Shown: positions 27,489 to 36,625 of the stretch, piece by piece
Numbering within the stretch: the first letter of the stretch is position 1
Layout: every line of letters starts with the position of its first letter
Source: Paenibacillus aceti
GTDB taxonomy: Bacteria > Bacillota > Bacilli > Paenibacillales > Paenibacillaceae
Direction of reading: 5' to 3'
Length of the DNA stretch: 64,000 bases
Assembly (NCBI RefSeq): GCF_003614185.1
Contig: NZ_KZ987724.1
Coordinates: forward strand, 3,872,107-3,936,106
Program-made: the position numbers and the translations under genes
Notes under the pieces: model-generated
Told to the model about the DNA's origin: nothing
Databases searched by the model: none
The model's input: the letters and a program-made list of their open reading frames with translations, nothing else

Positions 27489-28736
27489 TTAATAGGTAAG
27501 GCTTGAATATAATGGGTACTGTTCCGTCAAATTGGATACCCGGGTACGGCAACTGGCAAGAACCGCTTCGTCCTCCGGCGATTTCAAAGTGGTGGCGATA
27601 ATCCGGCCGATCTCCTTCATCGCTTCCTCATCCATCCCTCTGGAGGTTGCCGCAGGTGTACCGATCCGGATGCCGCTGGTTACAAAAGGACTCGTCGGAT
27701 CAAACGGAATCGCGTTCTTATTCACGGTAATTCCGATCGAATCAAGCACATGCTCCGCAACCTTACCTGTAATGTTCAAGTTGCGAGTATCGATCAGAAT
27801 CAGATGGTTATCCGTACCGCCAGAGACCAGATTCAACCCCTCGGCGACCAATGTCTCAGCCAGGGCCTTCGCATTCTTAACCACATTCTCGGCATAAACC
27901 TTGAAGGAAGGCTGCAGCGCTTCACCCAGCGCAACTGCTTTGGAAGCAATGACGTGCATCAAAGGACCGCCCTGCGTACCTGGGAATACCGCTTTATCGA
28001 TCGCAGCCGCCCAAGGCTTGCGGCACAGGATCAGACCACCGCGAGGCCCACGCAGCGTCTTGTGAGTCGTCGTCGTCACAAAATGGGCATGCGGCACTGG
28101 GCTAGGATGCAATCCAGCTGCAACGAGTCCGGCGATATGAGCCATGTCCACCATGAACAGGGCGCCTACATCGTTAGCGATCGCAGCGATTTTCTCGAAA
28201 TCGATAATCCGCGGATAAGCACTCGCACCAGCTACAATCAGACGAGGGCGATGCTTGAAGGCCGCTTTGCGGACCTCATCGTAATCGATCAGGAAGCTAT
28301 CCTCTTGCACGCCATAAGCGACGAAGTTATAGAGCAGACCAGAGGCATTGACAGGACTTCCGTGCGTCAAATGTCCGCCATGGGCCAGATTCATACCAAG
28401 TACGGTGTCGCCAGGGTTCAAGGCCGCGAGATAGACAGCCATGTTCGCCTGTGCGCCGGAATGGGGCTGCACATTGGCATGCTCAGCGCCGAATAGCTCC
28501 TTGGCACGGTCGCGGGCGATATCCTCAACGATATCGACATACTCGCAGCCGCCATAGTAACGCTTGCCTGGATAGCCTTCTGCGTATTTGTTTGTCAGAA
28601 CGGAGCCCATCGCTTCCATGACCGCTTCACTGACGATATTCTCCGAAGCGATCAACTCGATATTGTTACGTTGGCGTTTCAGTTCCAGATTCATCGCTTC
28701 CAGCACAGCCGGGTCTTGCTTTCTCAATTGATCCAT
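27489..28736 (-). CDS. glyA: Serine hydroxymethyltransferase
   Basis: GlyA converts serine and tetrahydrofolate to glycine and methylene-tetrahydrofolate, with PLP. The 415-residue protein has [15 protein letters not shown], the [12 protein letters not shown] segment and the PLP lysine in [22 protein letters not shown] precedes the ATG. It follows ywlG by 35 bp, the order also found in Bacillus. Confidence 0.98.
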   Translation of the reverse strand: MDQLRKQDPAVLEAMNLELKRQRNNIELIASENIVSEAVMEAMGSVLTNKYAEGYPGKRYYGGCEYVDIVEDIARDRAKELFGAEHANVQPHSGAQANMAVYLAALNPGDTVLGMNLAHGGHLTHGSPVNASGLLYNFVAYGVQEDSFLIDYDEVRKAAFKHRPRLIVAGASAYPRIIDFEKIAAIANDVGALFMVDMAHIAGLVAAGLHPSPVPHAHFVTTTTHKTLRGPRGGLILCRKPWAAAIDKAVFPGTQGGPLMHVIASKAVALGEALQPSFKVYAENVVKNAKALAETLVAEGLNLVSGGTDNHLILIDTRNLNITGKVAEHVLDSIGITVNKNAIPFDPTSPFVTSGIRIGTPAATSRGMDEEAMKEIGRIIATTLKSPEDEAVLASCRTRVSNLTEQYPLYSSLTY

Positions 28737-28771
28737 AAATAAATAGCCTCCTTATATTAAAAAAGAATGAT

Positions 28772-29356
28772 TTAATCACATAGATGGGAATCCGTCTGCT
28801 CTGGCAGCTTATATACCGCCCGCTCGCCGCCGATCAGCTTAGGACGAGTCCAGGCTGCGGTAACGCGCGCCTCACCGACATAACGTCTGGTCGAACGGAA
28901 AGGAATCACGACACGGCGCAGATGCATACCGATTAAGGTCTCGCCGATATCAATCCCGCCATGGGCCTCAATACTCTCCGCCAGACAAGGAGCCTTCAGT
29001 TGCTTGTATGCATAGGCCGCCATCGATCCGCCAGCCTTGCGCACCGGGACCGCCGACACTTCCGTCAGCCGCAGACGCTCCAGAACGTCACGCTCTACTA
29101 CAAGCGCCCGGTTCAAATGCTCACAGCATTGAAAAGCAACGTCAAAACCATACTTGCTGCGCACACGTTCAATTCCCGCGAATAGCTCGGCGGCAACATT
29201 CTCCGCCCCGGCAGTCCCGATCCGTTGCCCGGCAACTTCACTCGTACTGGCCCCGACCACGAGCAATTGACCCGGACCAAAATTGGCCGTTGCACAGAGC
29301 TCTTCTAAGATCTCTGCAACCTGTTGACTGACTTCTGCAATATGTTCCGTTTCCAT
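28772..29356 (-). CDS. ywlG: YwlG family protein (DUF436, TIGR01440)
   Basis: The 194-residue protein has the family core VVGASTSEVAGQRIGTAGA, ALVVERDVLERL, KAGGSMAAYAYKQLKAP and GIDIGETLIGMHLRRVVIP. It has no established function; the family is nearly always next to glyA in Firmicutes. The ATG at 29356 has AAGGGGTG upstream. In Bacillus rpiB follows upstream of this gene; here it is missing. Confidence 0.92.
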   Translation of the reverse strand: METEHIAEVSQQVAEILEELCATANFGPGQLLVVGASTSEVAGQRIGTAGAENVAAELFAGIERVRSKYGFDVAFQCCEHLNRALVVERDVLERLRLTEVSAVPVRKAGGSMAAYAYKQLKAPCLAESIEAHGGIDIGETLIGMHLRRVVIPFRSTRRYVGEARVTAAWTRPKLIGGERAVYKLPEQTDSHLCD

Positions 29357-29538
29357 AGTATGGCACCCCTTATCTGATTGAAGTTTCACAATCTCTTATT
29401 TTCCAAGCGCATGTCCTTATTATATACCTAAACCGGCAAAAATCGTGACGACAATCTTCGTGAGAAAGAACGGCGCCTGGACTTACGCAAAAACAGAAAA
29501 CGAACCTCGAACATTCCTAAGGGTTACTAGCAAAAACG

Positions 29539-29576
29539 AAAAAAGAGCATGACGCTATAAAACACGTCGTGCTCTT
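29539..29576 (-). terminator. Rho-independent terminator downstream of ywlE
   Basis: On the minus strand GAGCACGACG pairs with CGTCATGCTC, followed by TTTTTTCG and a second T-run. It is about 150 bp after the ywlE stop and before the ywlG start, so it separates the two units. Confidence 0.9.
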
Positions 29577-29725
29577 TGCCCAGGCGACCGGCCGTATATT
29601 CCGATGCTCCAGTGTGGTTTGATCCACTATCGTCGCCAGTTACATCGGATCTTCGTTTACATGACTTTAGAATAAAGCATCCACCGGATAATTGCAACCA
29701 AATTGTCACATTATTTCCGCTTCGA

Positions 29726-30328
29726 TCATCCGGCCTCTCCCGGTTCCTCCGAAGCAGCCTGCTCGAGCTTGCTCAGCAAGCGTTCCAATGCCGCCTTGAT
29801 CTCCGCTGCCGTCGCATCGTATTCCACCCGAGAACCACCGAACGGATCAGAAATATCATAAGTCGGCATCCGTCTCATAAGCTCGGCAAGCCGCCGCTGC
29901 ATCGCCTCATCCGGCTTCTTGCCCAACGCGCGATCCAGCTCAAGTTCAGCGGCAATCCTCTGCAGTTCACCCTGTGCCTCAAGTACGTCTGAATCACTCT
30001 CTGCGTACTCCTTCAGCGTATATATTTTATCGGCAGACTCAGGAAAATAATGTATCACATGGCTGCGATGACCACTGGTTAACGTAAGAATCAAATCGGC
30101 CCAATTCACCAGTTCCGCGCTGAGCGGGGTGGAGGTAATAGTATCTTCAATGCCCTGATCCCTAAGTACAGCTTCTGCGTGCATAGACATCGCCGCGCCT
30201 TGTGAAGCAGCTACTCCAGCAGAACGAACCTCAAGCTGCAGTCCCCGCTCCTCTGCCAGCTTACGAAGCATCCCTTCCGCCATAGGACTGCGGCAAGTAT
30301 TTCCCGTGCAGACGAACAATATTCGCAT
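29726..30328 (-). CDS. ywlE: Low-molecular-weight protein phosphatase, arginine phosphatase YwlE type, with an insert
   Basis: The phosphatase loop VCTGNTCRSPMAEG is intact, and the general-acid loop appears as DISDPFGGS. The Thr in CTGNTCR is the residue associated with phosphoarginine specificity in YwlE. At 200 residues it is about 50 longer than Bacillus YwlE. The extra part is a charged, helical stretch between the catalytic core and the acid loop (about 115-155; SDSDVLEAQGELQRIAAELE) plus a longer tail. YwlE reverses McsB arginine phosphorylation in the stress response. Confidence 0.93.
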   Translation of the reverse strand: MRILFVCTGNTCRSPMAEGMLRKLAEERGLQLEVRSAGVAASQGAAMSMHAEAVLRDQGIEDTITSTPLSAELVNWADLILTLTSGHRSHVIHYFPESADKIYTLKEYAESDSDVLEAQGELQRIAAELELDRALGKKPDEAMQRRLAELMRRMPTYDISDPFGGSRVEYDATAAEIKAALERLLSKLEQAASEEPGEAG

Positions 30329-30423
30329 CCTCTTTCACCTCCGTTAGCAGCTGGCTCCATAGATTATTTATCAAGGGTATAAGTTCAAGTCTCAAAAACT
30401 ACCTCTATATAGAGTTCATTGTA

Positions 30424-30984
30424 TCAAAAGATAAACATCAGACCAAACGCGAACAAAATCGATCCGCCCACCGCCTCGCCATAATCCCCCAGATTGCGGC
30501 TCACTCCGCGCCCCAGCACCAGTCCGAACAAGGACATCAGCCCACCGAACAATCCGAAGGCCAGCACGGTTAACAGCAGGTCGCTATGGAACATCCCTAA
30601 CGAGACCCCAACAGAGAAGGAATCCACACTAACACTGAGAGAGAACAGGAATATGCCCGGCCAGGATCGATAATTGATAATATGATTCGCCTCGCTTCTG
30701 AGCGAGCTATATATCATATGTCCTCCGAGCAGCAGCAACAGTCCACCAGACACAAACCTAGTCAGATACCCCAACAATTCACCAACATAATGTCCCGTAA
30801 AAATCCCAAGCACCGGCATCAAAATATGAAAACAGGATACCGTCATCACAATTCGCAGTACATCCCGTCGCCTGACACCATTCACTCCAACCCCTATTCC
30901 CAGGGAAAAGGCGTCCATCCCCAGGGCAATCGCCATGAACAGGATCGTCATCCATTCTCCAAGCCGTTCCAGAGCTTCATTCAC
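30424..30984 (-). CDS. mntP: Manganese efflux pump MntP
   Basis: The 186-residue protein has six hydrophobic segments and the paired acidic motifs of MntP (ALGMDAFSLGIGVG and SVSVDSFSVGVSLG), the metal-binding repeat. It starts at a GTG. No manganese riboswitch was recognised upstream. It lies in the ywlE-mntP-Sua5-spoIIR run as in Bacillus. Confidence 0.94.
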   Translation of the reverse strand: MNEALERLGEWMTILFMAIALGMDAFSLGIGVGVNGVRRRDVLRIVMTVSCFHILMPVLGIFTGHYVGELLGYLTRFVSGGLLLLLGGHMIYSSLRSEANHIINYRSWPGIFLFSLSVSVDSFSVGVSLGMFHSDLLLTVLAFGLFGGLMSLFGLVLGRGVSRNLGDYGEAVGGSILFAFGLMFIF

Positions 30985-31105
30985 ACAGGGTCACCATCCC
31001 ATCGATGTGTGTGTCCAGAAAATCACTTGTACAACCATATGCGACAAGCCCTGAATTCATGACATACCTCAGCAAGCAGTCTTGGAAAAGCCATTGCTCT
31101 GCCGC

Positions 31106-31963
31106 TTAATCGTCGGCGAACAAATCAAGCTGCTGCGGAGGCAACTCTGTCGGCTTCATCCCGAGGATAGACATCATCTCTCTAGCATTCATAGCCGCGT
31201 CTCCGCCTGAATTATTATTGAAAATCATACAGATCTCCCGGGTACCCATCGCCTGAAGCTCGGTCAACTTGTCTCGCCACTCCAGCAACTCCTCTCTACT
31301 GTAACGATACAAATTTCGCACCTCACGCCAATTCTCAGCCCCACTCTGCGCCCAGCCTTCGGCATTGCGTCCATGCAGCCGGATGAAGGTCAGCTTCGGA
31401 TCAGTAGGAACCAGCACCGTCGGTACTGTGCCGAGCCCAACCTGTGGCTCATCACATATCGTATGAATCCAGCCCTGTTCACGCATGAAGTTAAGCGTAG
31501 CCTCTCTATGCTCAGAGGAATACCAGCTCTGATGGCGAAATTCAAGCGCCAGCGGCAAGTCGCCCATCCAGCGGCGGATCGCACGCAATTGACGAACATG
31601 CTCCTGACAGCAGTCGAACCAGGGCGGAAATTGGAAGAGGATCGCCTTCAATCTTCCGGCTTCTACCACTGGACGGATCGAGTCCAGATAGGCTTGGAAC
31701 ATCTCCCCCGGGCTGTCATAACTCGTCCTTCCACGAGAATGGCCCGTCATCCCCTGAAAAGCCTTCAGAAAAAAAGTAAAATGATCCGGGGTCTCGGCCA
31801 GCCAGCGACGATATGTATCCGTATGAAGCACCGCATAGAAGGAGCTATCTACTTCCACGACAGGAAAATGACGGGCGTAGATCGCCAGCCTCCGGCTTGC
31901 CGGTGTCCCGGCCGGATATAAATCCTCCTGATCGCCCCAGCCGACCAGTCCGATGGTAATCAT
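31106..31963 (-). CDS. DUF72 family protein (YecE-like)
   Basis: The 285-residue TIM-barrel-like protein has GLVGWGDQEDLYPAG, the VEVDSSFYAVL motif, FLKAFQGMTGH, ILFQFPPWFDC, ALEFRHQSWY, FIRLHGRNAEGW and ICMIFNNNSGGDAAMNA, all typical of DUF72. The function is unknown. The ATG at 31963 has GGAGG 9 nt upstream. Its presence inside this otherwise conserved block is a small deviation from the Bacillus order. Confidence 0.92.
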   Translation of the reverse strand: MITIGLVGWGDQEDLYPAGTPASRRLAIYARHFPVVEVDSSFYAVLHTDTYRRWLAETPDHFTFFLKAFQGMTGHSRGRTSYDSPGEMFQAYLDSIRPVVEAGRLKAILFQFPPWFDCCQEHVRQLRAIRRWMGDLPLALEFRHQSWYSSEHREATLNFMREQGWIHTICDEPQVGLGTVPTVLVPTDPKLTFIRLHGRNAEGWAQSGAENWREVRNLYRYSREELLEWRDKLTELQAMGTREICMIFNNNSGGDAAMNAREMMSILGMKPTELPPQQLDLFADD

Positions 31964-32064
31964 CACTCCCGCCCTCCTCTCTTACCGAAACACAGCTACT
32001 ATATCAAGTAGAAAGCAGAATATAGAACAAAAGATATAGAGCCAACCCCCTCTATAGAGGAGGG

Positions 32065-33216
32065 TCAGACATAGATCACCTGATGACCGGCGGCTTTCAG
32101 GAGCCGGTTCATCACGGCGGAGCCGAGTCCGTCCTCGGGGCAGGACTCGGCCATAATGTAAGTGACGCCGCGATCATCGAAGCGGCGGAGCGCCGCGTAC
32201 AGACGGTGCGCCGCCGTCTCCAGCGCAGCCAGGCTGCCGAGCGAGAGCACGAGGTCAGCGCGGTAAGCGGCGATGTGCTCGTCGAAGGCAAGCACGCCGG
32301 TGGTCTCACCGCGCTGGGCCGCCGCATCGAGCTCGGCCTGAATTCGGGCCGCCACCGCTTCCGGGGCGGGCCCGCTCACGATACGCATCGCACCCTGCGG
32401 TGCGTAATGCGTGTATTTCATCCCGGGCGCGCGCGGCGCCGGGATGTCTGCGCTGCCGCCGCCCGCCCGCTGCAGGGCGGCGTCCAGCCGCACGCTCGCC
32501 GCGAAGCGGGCGAGCTGCTCTGCCGTGATCCCGCCGGGGCGGAGCACGGTCACGGCCCCATCACGGCCGACCTCCACCACCGTTGACTCCAGGCCCACCC
32601 CCGTGGGCCCGCCGTCAACGATGCCATCGATACGGCCGTCCAGGTCCTCGCCGACGTGGCTCGCCAGCGTCGGGCTCGGCCGCCCGGACCGGTTGGCGCT
32701 AGGCGCCGCAACCGGGCAGCCCGCTGCAGCGATCAGCTGCAGCGCCACATCGTGGGCGGGCATGCGCACGCCCACCGTGGACAGGCCCGCCGTCACGCGC
32801 GGCGAGACGGCGCCTTCGGCCACGGGCAGCACCACGGTCAGCGGCCCGGGCCAGAACGCCTTCATCAGCCGCCTTGCCGTCTCATTCACCTCTGTCACCA
32901 ATCCGTCCAATTGACCCATATCGGCAATATGGACGATCAGCGGATTGTCAGAGGGACGGCCCTTGGCGGCGAATACCGCTTCGACCGACGCTGTGTTACG
33001 CGCGTCAGCTCCCAGACCATAGACCGTCTCGGTCGGAAAAGCGACCACTCCGCCTGCGGCGAGCAGCCTCCCCGCCTCGCCGATCTGCTCCCTGGCATGC
33101 TGCAGTTCCAGCTCCTGTTCCTTTTTCCCGGATAAGTCCCCCTCCTCCGCATGTACCAGAGCGCTGACATCCCACCAGCGTGTATTTTTAGACTTGCCCT
33201 GATCTGATTGATTCAT
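32065..33216 (-). CDS. ywlC: L-threonylcarbamoyladenylate synthase (Sua5/TsaC2)
   Basis: The enzyme makes threonylcarbamoyl-AMP for the t6A modification of tRNAs reading ANN codons. The 383-residue protein has a YrdC domain (GGVVAFPTETVYGLGADA, AAKGRPSDNPLIVH, PGPLTVVLP, VGVRMPAH, PVAAPSANRSGRPSPT) and the C-terminal Sua5 domain after the APGMKYTHYAP linker. An N-terminal 40 residues are extra compared with Bacillus YwlC. The C-terminal half is markedly G+C-richer than its neighbours. Confidence 0.95.
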   Translation of the reverse strand: MNQSDQGKSKNTRWWDVSALVHAEEGDLSGKKEQELELQHAREQIGEAGRLLAAGGVVAFPTETVYGLGADARNTASVEAVFAAKGRPSDNPLIVHIADMGQLDGLVTEVNETARRLMKAFWPGPLTVVLPVAEGAVSPRVTAGLSTVGVRMPAHDVALQLIAAAGCPVAAPSANRSGRPSPTLASHVGEDLDGRIDGIVDGGPTGVGLESTVVEVGRDGAVTVLRPGGITAEQLARFAASVRLDAALQRAGGGSADIPAPRAPGMKYTHYAPQGAMRIVSGPAPEAVAARIQAELDAAAQRGETTGVLAFDEHIAAYRADLVLSLGSLAALETAAHRLYAALRRFDDRGVTYIMAESCPEDGLGSAVMNRLLKAAGHQVIYV

Positions 33217-33363
33217 CTATTATCATCCCAAACTTTTTAATATAGCAGATATGCTCGTTAAGCTTCGTCCGCATTTTTTGCCTACCCTCTATTATAACCA
33301 AACCTACGGCTGAACTCACCCCTCCATCATGCTCATAGACACCACTCCCCTAGGCTAAACAGC

Positions 33364-33392
33364 AAAAACTGCCCGGATAAATCCGCGCAGTT
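33364..33392 (-). terminator. Rho-independent terminator after spoIIR
   Basis: On the minus strand AACTGCGCGGAT pairs with ATCCGGGCAGTT around two bases, followed by TTTGCTGTTT, about 48 bp after the spoIIR stop. The T-run is interrupted. Confidence 0.75.
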
Positions 33393-33439
33393 CCCGCAGC
33401 CTCTATTCATTCACGGCCACTTGTAATTAGCCGTATCAC

Positions 33440-34318
33440 TTAGAACCATCCCACGATCCCATTCCACAGCTTCACCAGCATATCCCATAAAAAGAAACGC
33501 ACCTTCGTCTCCCCGCGATTTGCTTGCTGCGGCTCATCCGAAGCCGAAACCGAATCCGAATCCGAGGCCGAAACCGAAGCTGAAGCCTTCTGCACCTTCG
33601 GACTCTTTTCCCCCTTAGATGAATCTGCAGTCTCCTTCTTGGACTCTTCTGCCTTCCCCTTCTTTGCCAGGGCATCCCCGCTGCCAGCATCCACGAAGCA
33701 TAGCGGTGGGAACAAGACACACCACCAATTCTTCCCTTTGCCTTCACCCAGCGTGATACGAAGCGCCTCATAATTGCCCGCCGGGTATACCTCGCCCCCA
33801 TACATCTTCGTAGGAAAAGGAACGTTCCCCAGCTCCACCTGATAGCTATAATCCTTCCCGTTCTCAGATAGCGTCTGCTTGACCTGTGCGCCGATTTCTC
33901 CTAAACGCGACTGAATTATCTCCCTGGCCATTTCAAGGCTCTGAGGGTCCTCCAGCTCGCTGACCCATCCATTCATCTGCCCGACCACCGCATCACGGAC
34001 CTTCCGTTTAATCGCCTGATCACCAACCCCATCCGAATTGGCCAATATCCGTAACCGGATCGACTCTTGCGGAATAAGCCCTTCCGCCGCAGCCGTATCC
34101 ACCTTCTGCCCTTCCCAGGACATCAACAAAATCACAATACTAAAAAGAATAAGTGCAGCCGACCTTCCATTCCCCTTACTTCCACTCTTCAAACGCTTAC
34201 TACTTCTATACTCGCCCTTCATAAACTTATATTCTTGGTTCCTATTTTCGGCATTCTTTCGATCCTTCCGATCCTTCCGGCTCTTCCAGCCCTTCCTACT
34301 CTCCCAATTCTGTCCCAT
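33440..34318 (-). CDS. spoIIR: Stage II sporulation protein R
   Basis: SpoIIR is made in the forespore and signals across the septum to activate SpoIIGA, which processes pro-sigma-E. The 292-residue protein has an N-terminal membrane helix (AALILFSIVILLMSW) after a long basic tail with RKDRKDRK repeats. The secreted core has IPQESIRLRILANSD, DQAIKRKVRDAVVGQMNGWV and the GNYEALRITLGEGKGKNWWCVLFPPLCF signature (split here by length). A Ser/Asp-rich low-complexity insert (SVSASDSDSVSASD) precedes the C-terminal amphipathic end. Bacillus SpoIIR is about 70 residues shorter. Confidence 0.95.
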   Translation of the reverse strand: MGQNWESRKGWKSRKDRKDRKNAENRNQEYKFMKGEYRSSKRLKSGSKGNGRSAALILFSIVILLMSWEGQKVDTAAAEGLIPQESIRLRILANSDGVGDQAIKRKVRDAVVGQMNGWVSELEDPQSLEMAREIIQSRLGEIGAQVKQTLSENGKDYSYQVELGNVPFPTKMYGGEVYPAGNYEALRITLGEGKGKNWWCVLFPPLCFVDAGSGDALAKKGKAEESKKETADSSKGEKSPKVQKASASVSASDSDSVSASDEPQQANRGETKVRFFLWDMLVKLWNGIVGWF

Positions 34319-34612
34319 ACGACTCTCCCTTTCACATAGCCCTGATGTCTATCAGTATGGACATGCCTCGAGGAAGCTAAACCTATGAATCTATCAAAAT
34401 ATCAATATCACCCCACTCATTATTCGCTACCTAGCACCATAACGCATCTAAGTAAAATAGAAGCATTAGGCAGCTATCTATTGGGGGGAATGTGACCAAT
34501 TAACGCTACTTAGCATTGTTACTACTTTTTGCGACTCTTCTGGACGTGGCGCAAATTGCGTGACCTTTTCCGTGAAAGTATCATTTTAACTCGCTGCTAT
34601 CCTTCAGTCTCG

Positions 34613-34802
34613 TCAAAGCCTGCAATTATGCAGGAATTTTTCCAATATCCCGCCCCGCAATAGTAAATTCCTGCGAAAATGCAGGTATTTTCCTCGTACG
34701 AGCCTAATTCCAGCGAAAAAAGCAAAAAAGCCTGCACTTTTGCAGGCTTTCTCTCAAAATAGGTAGCTTCCGGCTATAATTCCTGCATTTTTGCAGGCTT
34801 TA
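34613..34802. repeat. Family B four-unit intergenic repeat (copy 1)
   Basis: Four small hairpins of the type CCTGCA-NNNN-TGCAGG sit at about 34618, 34666, 34730 and 34781. Each is flanked by A/T-rich AATTTT or GGCTTT. The third, read on the minus strand, is a perfect terminator shape (AAAGCCTGCAAAAGTGCAGG then CTTTTTT) and may end rodA transcripts. The element is homologous over its length to 62840-63027. Confidence 0.85.
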
Positions 34803-34850
34803 AGGCTCGGAGCCGTATTAGACAAATCTATTGGCACAACCGTATCATTT

Positions 34851-35112
34851 ACGCATTCATAATCTATCGGAAACGCAACAATCAGCGACCGACTATACCA
34901 AGCATCGGCATAAAGATGACCTAATGACAATCAACAGACACACGGACTATCGACATTACGATCACCCGTTCATCAATCATCAGACGCACCAACCATCGAC
35001 TTTCCAATTACCTTTTCATCGATCACTAAACGCGCTGACTGTCGACATTACGATCATCCGTTCACCACGTCACCAAACGCAACAAGCATCGGCGTTCCAG
35101 ATCGTACTATAT
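34851..35112. repeat. Degenerate tandem array, period about 48 bp (about five units)
   Basis: Units contain variants of ATCANNAAACGCANCAA followed by CATCGRCATTACGATCA. The clearest pair is ACTATCGACATTACGATCAC (34946) and ACTGTCGACATTACGATCAT (35037). Later copies are AACGCACCAACCATCGACTT-like and AAACGCAACAAGCATCGGCG. Confidence 0.55.
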
Positions 35113-35152
35113 CTGCATCATCATACGCATCATCACCGTACTCCACAGCATA

Positions 35153-36337
35153 TTACTGTGACTTAACGGAGGTCTGCCGGGTTGCCGGGACTGTCTGCTC
35201 CTCCTCTGCCTCTTGTCCATGAAGACGGATGCTCATAGCCACGCCGATACTAGCCATATTGATGACCAGGGATGTACCGCCATAGCTGATGAATGGCAAG
35301 GTGATCCCGGTCAGCGGCATCAGGCCGATGAACATGCCGATATTCTCGAAGATCTGATAGAGGAACAGAGCGACGATCCCGACGATAATGAACGGCCCGC
35401 TTCGGTCCTTGCATTCCAGTGAAATCAGAATCAAACGATGAATGAGCACGAAGTAGAGCAGCAGCAGCACCGAGCTGCCCAGGAAGCCGAACTCCTCAGC
35501 AATGACGACGAAGATCGAATCGGAGTAAGTCAGCGGGACCCGCTCGGACTGCACAGTCGCCCCTTGCATATAGCCTTCTCCGGTCATACCGCCCGAAGCG
35601 ATGGCAAGCTTGGCGTTCTTTGTATGATAGATGGCCTTATCGGTCGCTTTCTCCGGCACCAGCCAAGGGTCGATCCGCTCGATCCAGTGCTCCCGGCCGA
35701 TATCCGCAAAAAATTTATGAACCTCATCATAATAAATCTTATAAGCGCTGATGCCCCCAATTACGGAAGCGGCGAAGATCGTCAGAGCGATCAGAGCATG
35801 GGAATATTTCATACCACCGATCCACAGCATTCCAGCCAGAATGACAAGATAGCTAAGCGCGTTACCAAGGTCATTCTGCGCCATTACAATCATGAATGGA
35901 ACGAAGGTAATCAAGCAGATCGGTATAACATCTCTCCAAAAAGCGAGCTGCGGCTTGCGCTTACGATACAGCACATGAGCCAGGAATATAACAAGCAGCA
36001 GCTTGAAGAATTCCGCTGGCTGGAAGCTGAGCCCGCCCGGGAGCGTCATCCACCCCGTCGCGTTGTAATAGGTATTCCCGATGAACATAACGACGACGAG
36101 TAAAGCAACCCCGGCTAAATAAATGTATAAGGCATATTTCACAAGCACGCGGTAGTCTACCAAGGCCAACGCAAAAAAGACGACAAACCCAATAGCATAA
36201 TAACTGGCCATCCGAAGATGGTACCCTTCATATTGCGTATTAATGGTAGCACTATACAGCACAGCAATACTGATGCCCATCAGAAGCAAGAGGATGAACA
36301 CGATCGTATAATCTATTTTTTTGAATTTATTAAGCAT
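35153..36337 (-). CDS. RodA/FtsW/SpoVE-family peptidoglycan glycosyltransferase
   Basis: The 394-residue protein has about ten membrane helices. The SEDS-family segments are QPAEFFKLLLVIFLAHVLY, MAQNDLGNALSYLVIL (the catalytic Asp region), a large extracellular loop around residues 190-260 and PLTGITLPFISYGGTSL near the end. SEDS proteins polymerise lipid II together with a class B PBP. The position between spoIIR and prmC does not decide between elongation (RodA) and sporulation roles; RodA is the closer match by eye. Confidence 0.93.
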   Translation of the reverse strand: MLNKFKKIDYTIVFILLLLMGISIAVLYSATINTQYEGYHLRMASYYAIGFVVFFALALVDYRVLVKYALYIYLAGVALLVVVMFIGNTYYNATGWMTLPGGLSFQPAEFFKLLLVIFLAHVLYRKRKPQLAFWRDVIPICLITFVPFMIVMAQNDLGNALSYLVILAGMLWIGGMKYSHALIALTIFAASVIGGISAYKIYYDEVHKFFADIGREHWIERIDPWLVPEKATDKAIYHTKNAKLAIASGGMTGEGYMQGATVQSERVPLTYSDSIFVVIAEEFGFLGSSVLLLLYFVLIHRLILISLECKDRSGPFIIVGIVALFLYQIFENIGMFIGLMPLTGITLPFISYGGTSLVINMASIGVAMSIRLHGQEAEEEQTVPATRQTSVKSQ

Positions 36338-36584
36338 GGACCCTGTCCCCCGTCCGCTGGATCAATCTTGTTGGACATTTCCGCAGCAATATATCTCTCT
36401 ACTGCAGAAACCAATCTATCTTACCCATTGTAAAAAAAACTTCGTGCAAAGTCCATTCGCCGAGGACACCATATTCCTCCAAGCTGCACATTTCAATCCA
36501 GTAACGTAAAGAGCAGCAGATAAGTTACATTCAAGGTTCATTCAAAGCTGGATATTCCTCTTCGAAAATGCTGCCCTTCACCAG

Positions 36585-36615
36585 AAAAAAAAATCGGGGC
36601 CCGTCCGCCGGACAC
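36585..36615 (-). terminator. Possible weak terminator after prmC
   Basis: On the minus strand a small GTCC-GGC-GGAC hairpin and a GGGCCCC block are followed by a run of nine T, 11 bp after the prmC stop. The stem is short. Confidence 0.35.
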
Positions 36616-36625
36616 TCCACCTTCA

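Larger units (their letters stand above)
34319..35152. other. 834-bp intergenic region between rodA and spoIIR
   Basis: It holds the family B repeat (34613-34802), then a degenerate tandem array with about 48-bp period (34851-35112). The first 290 bp show nothing I can identify. The plus-strand open frame over the array encodes only His/Thr-rich repeats and is not a gene. Confidence 0.6.

Noticed and set aside
32083-33170. Long antisense open frames across the Sua5 gene
   Set aside because: They reflect high G+C at third codon positions of the real gene; their translations are Arg/Pro-rich without domains.
34831-35166. Plus-strand open frame of 111 codons rich in His and Thr
   Set aside because: It is produced by the degenerate 48-bp tandem array, has no ribosome site and runs into the 3' end of the opposite rodA gene.
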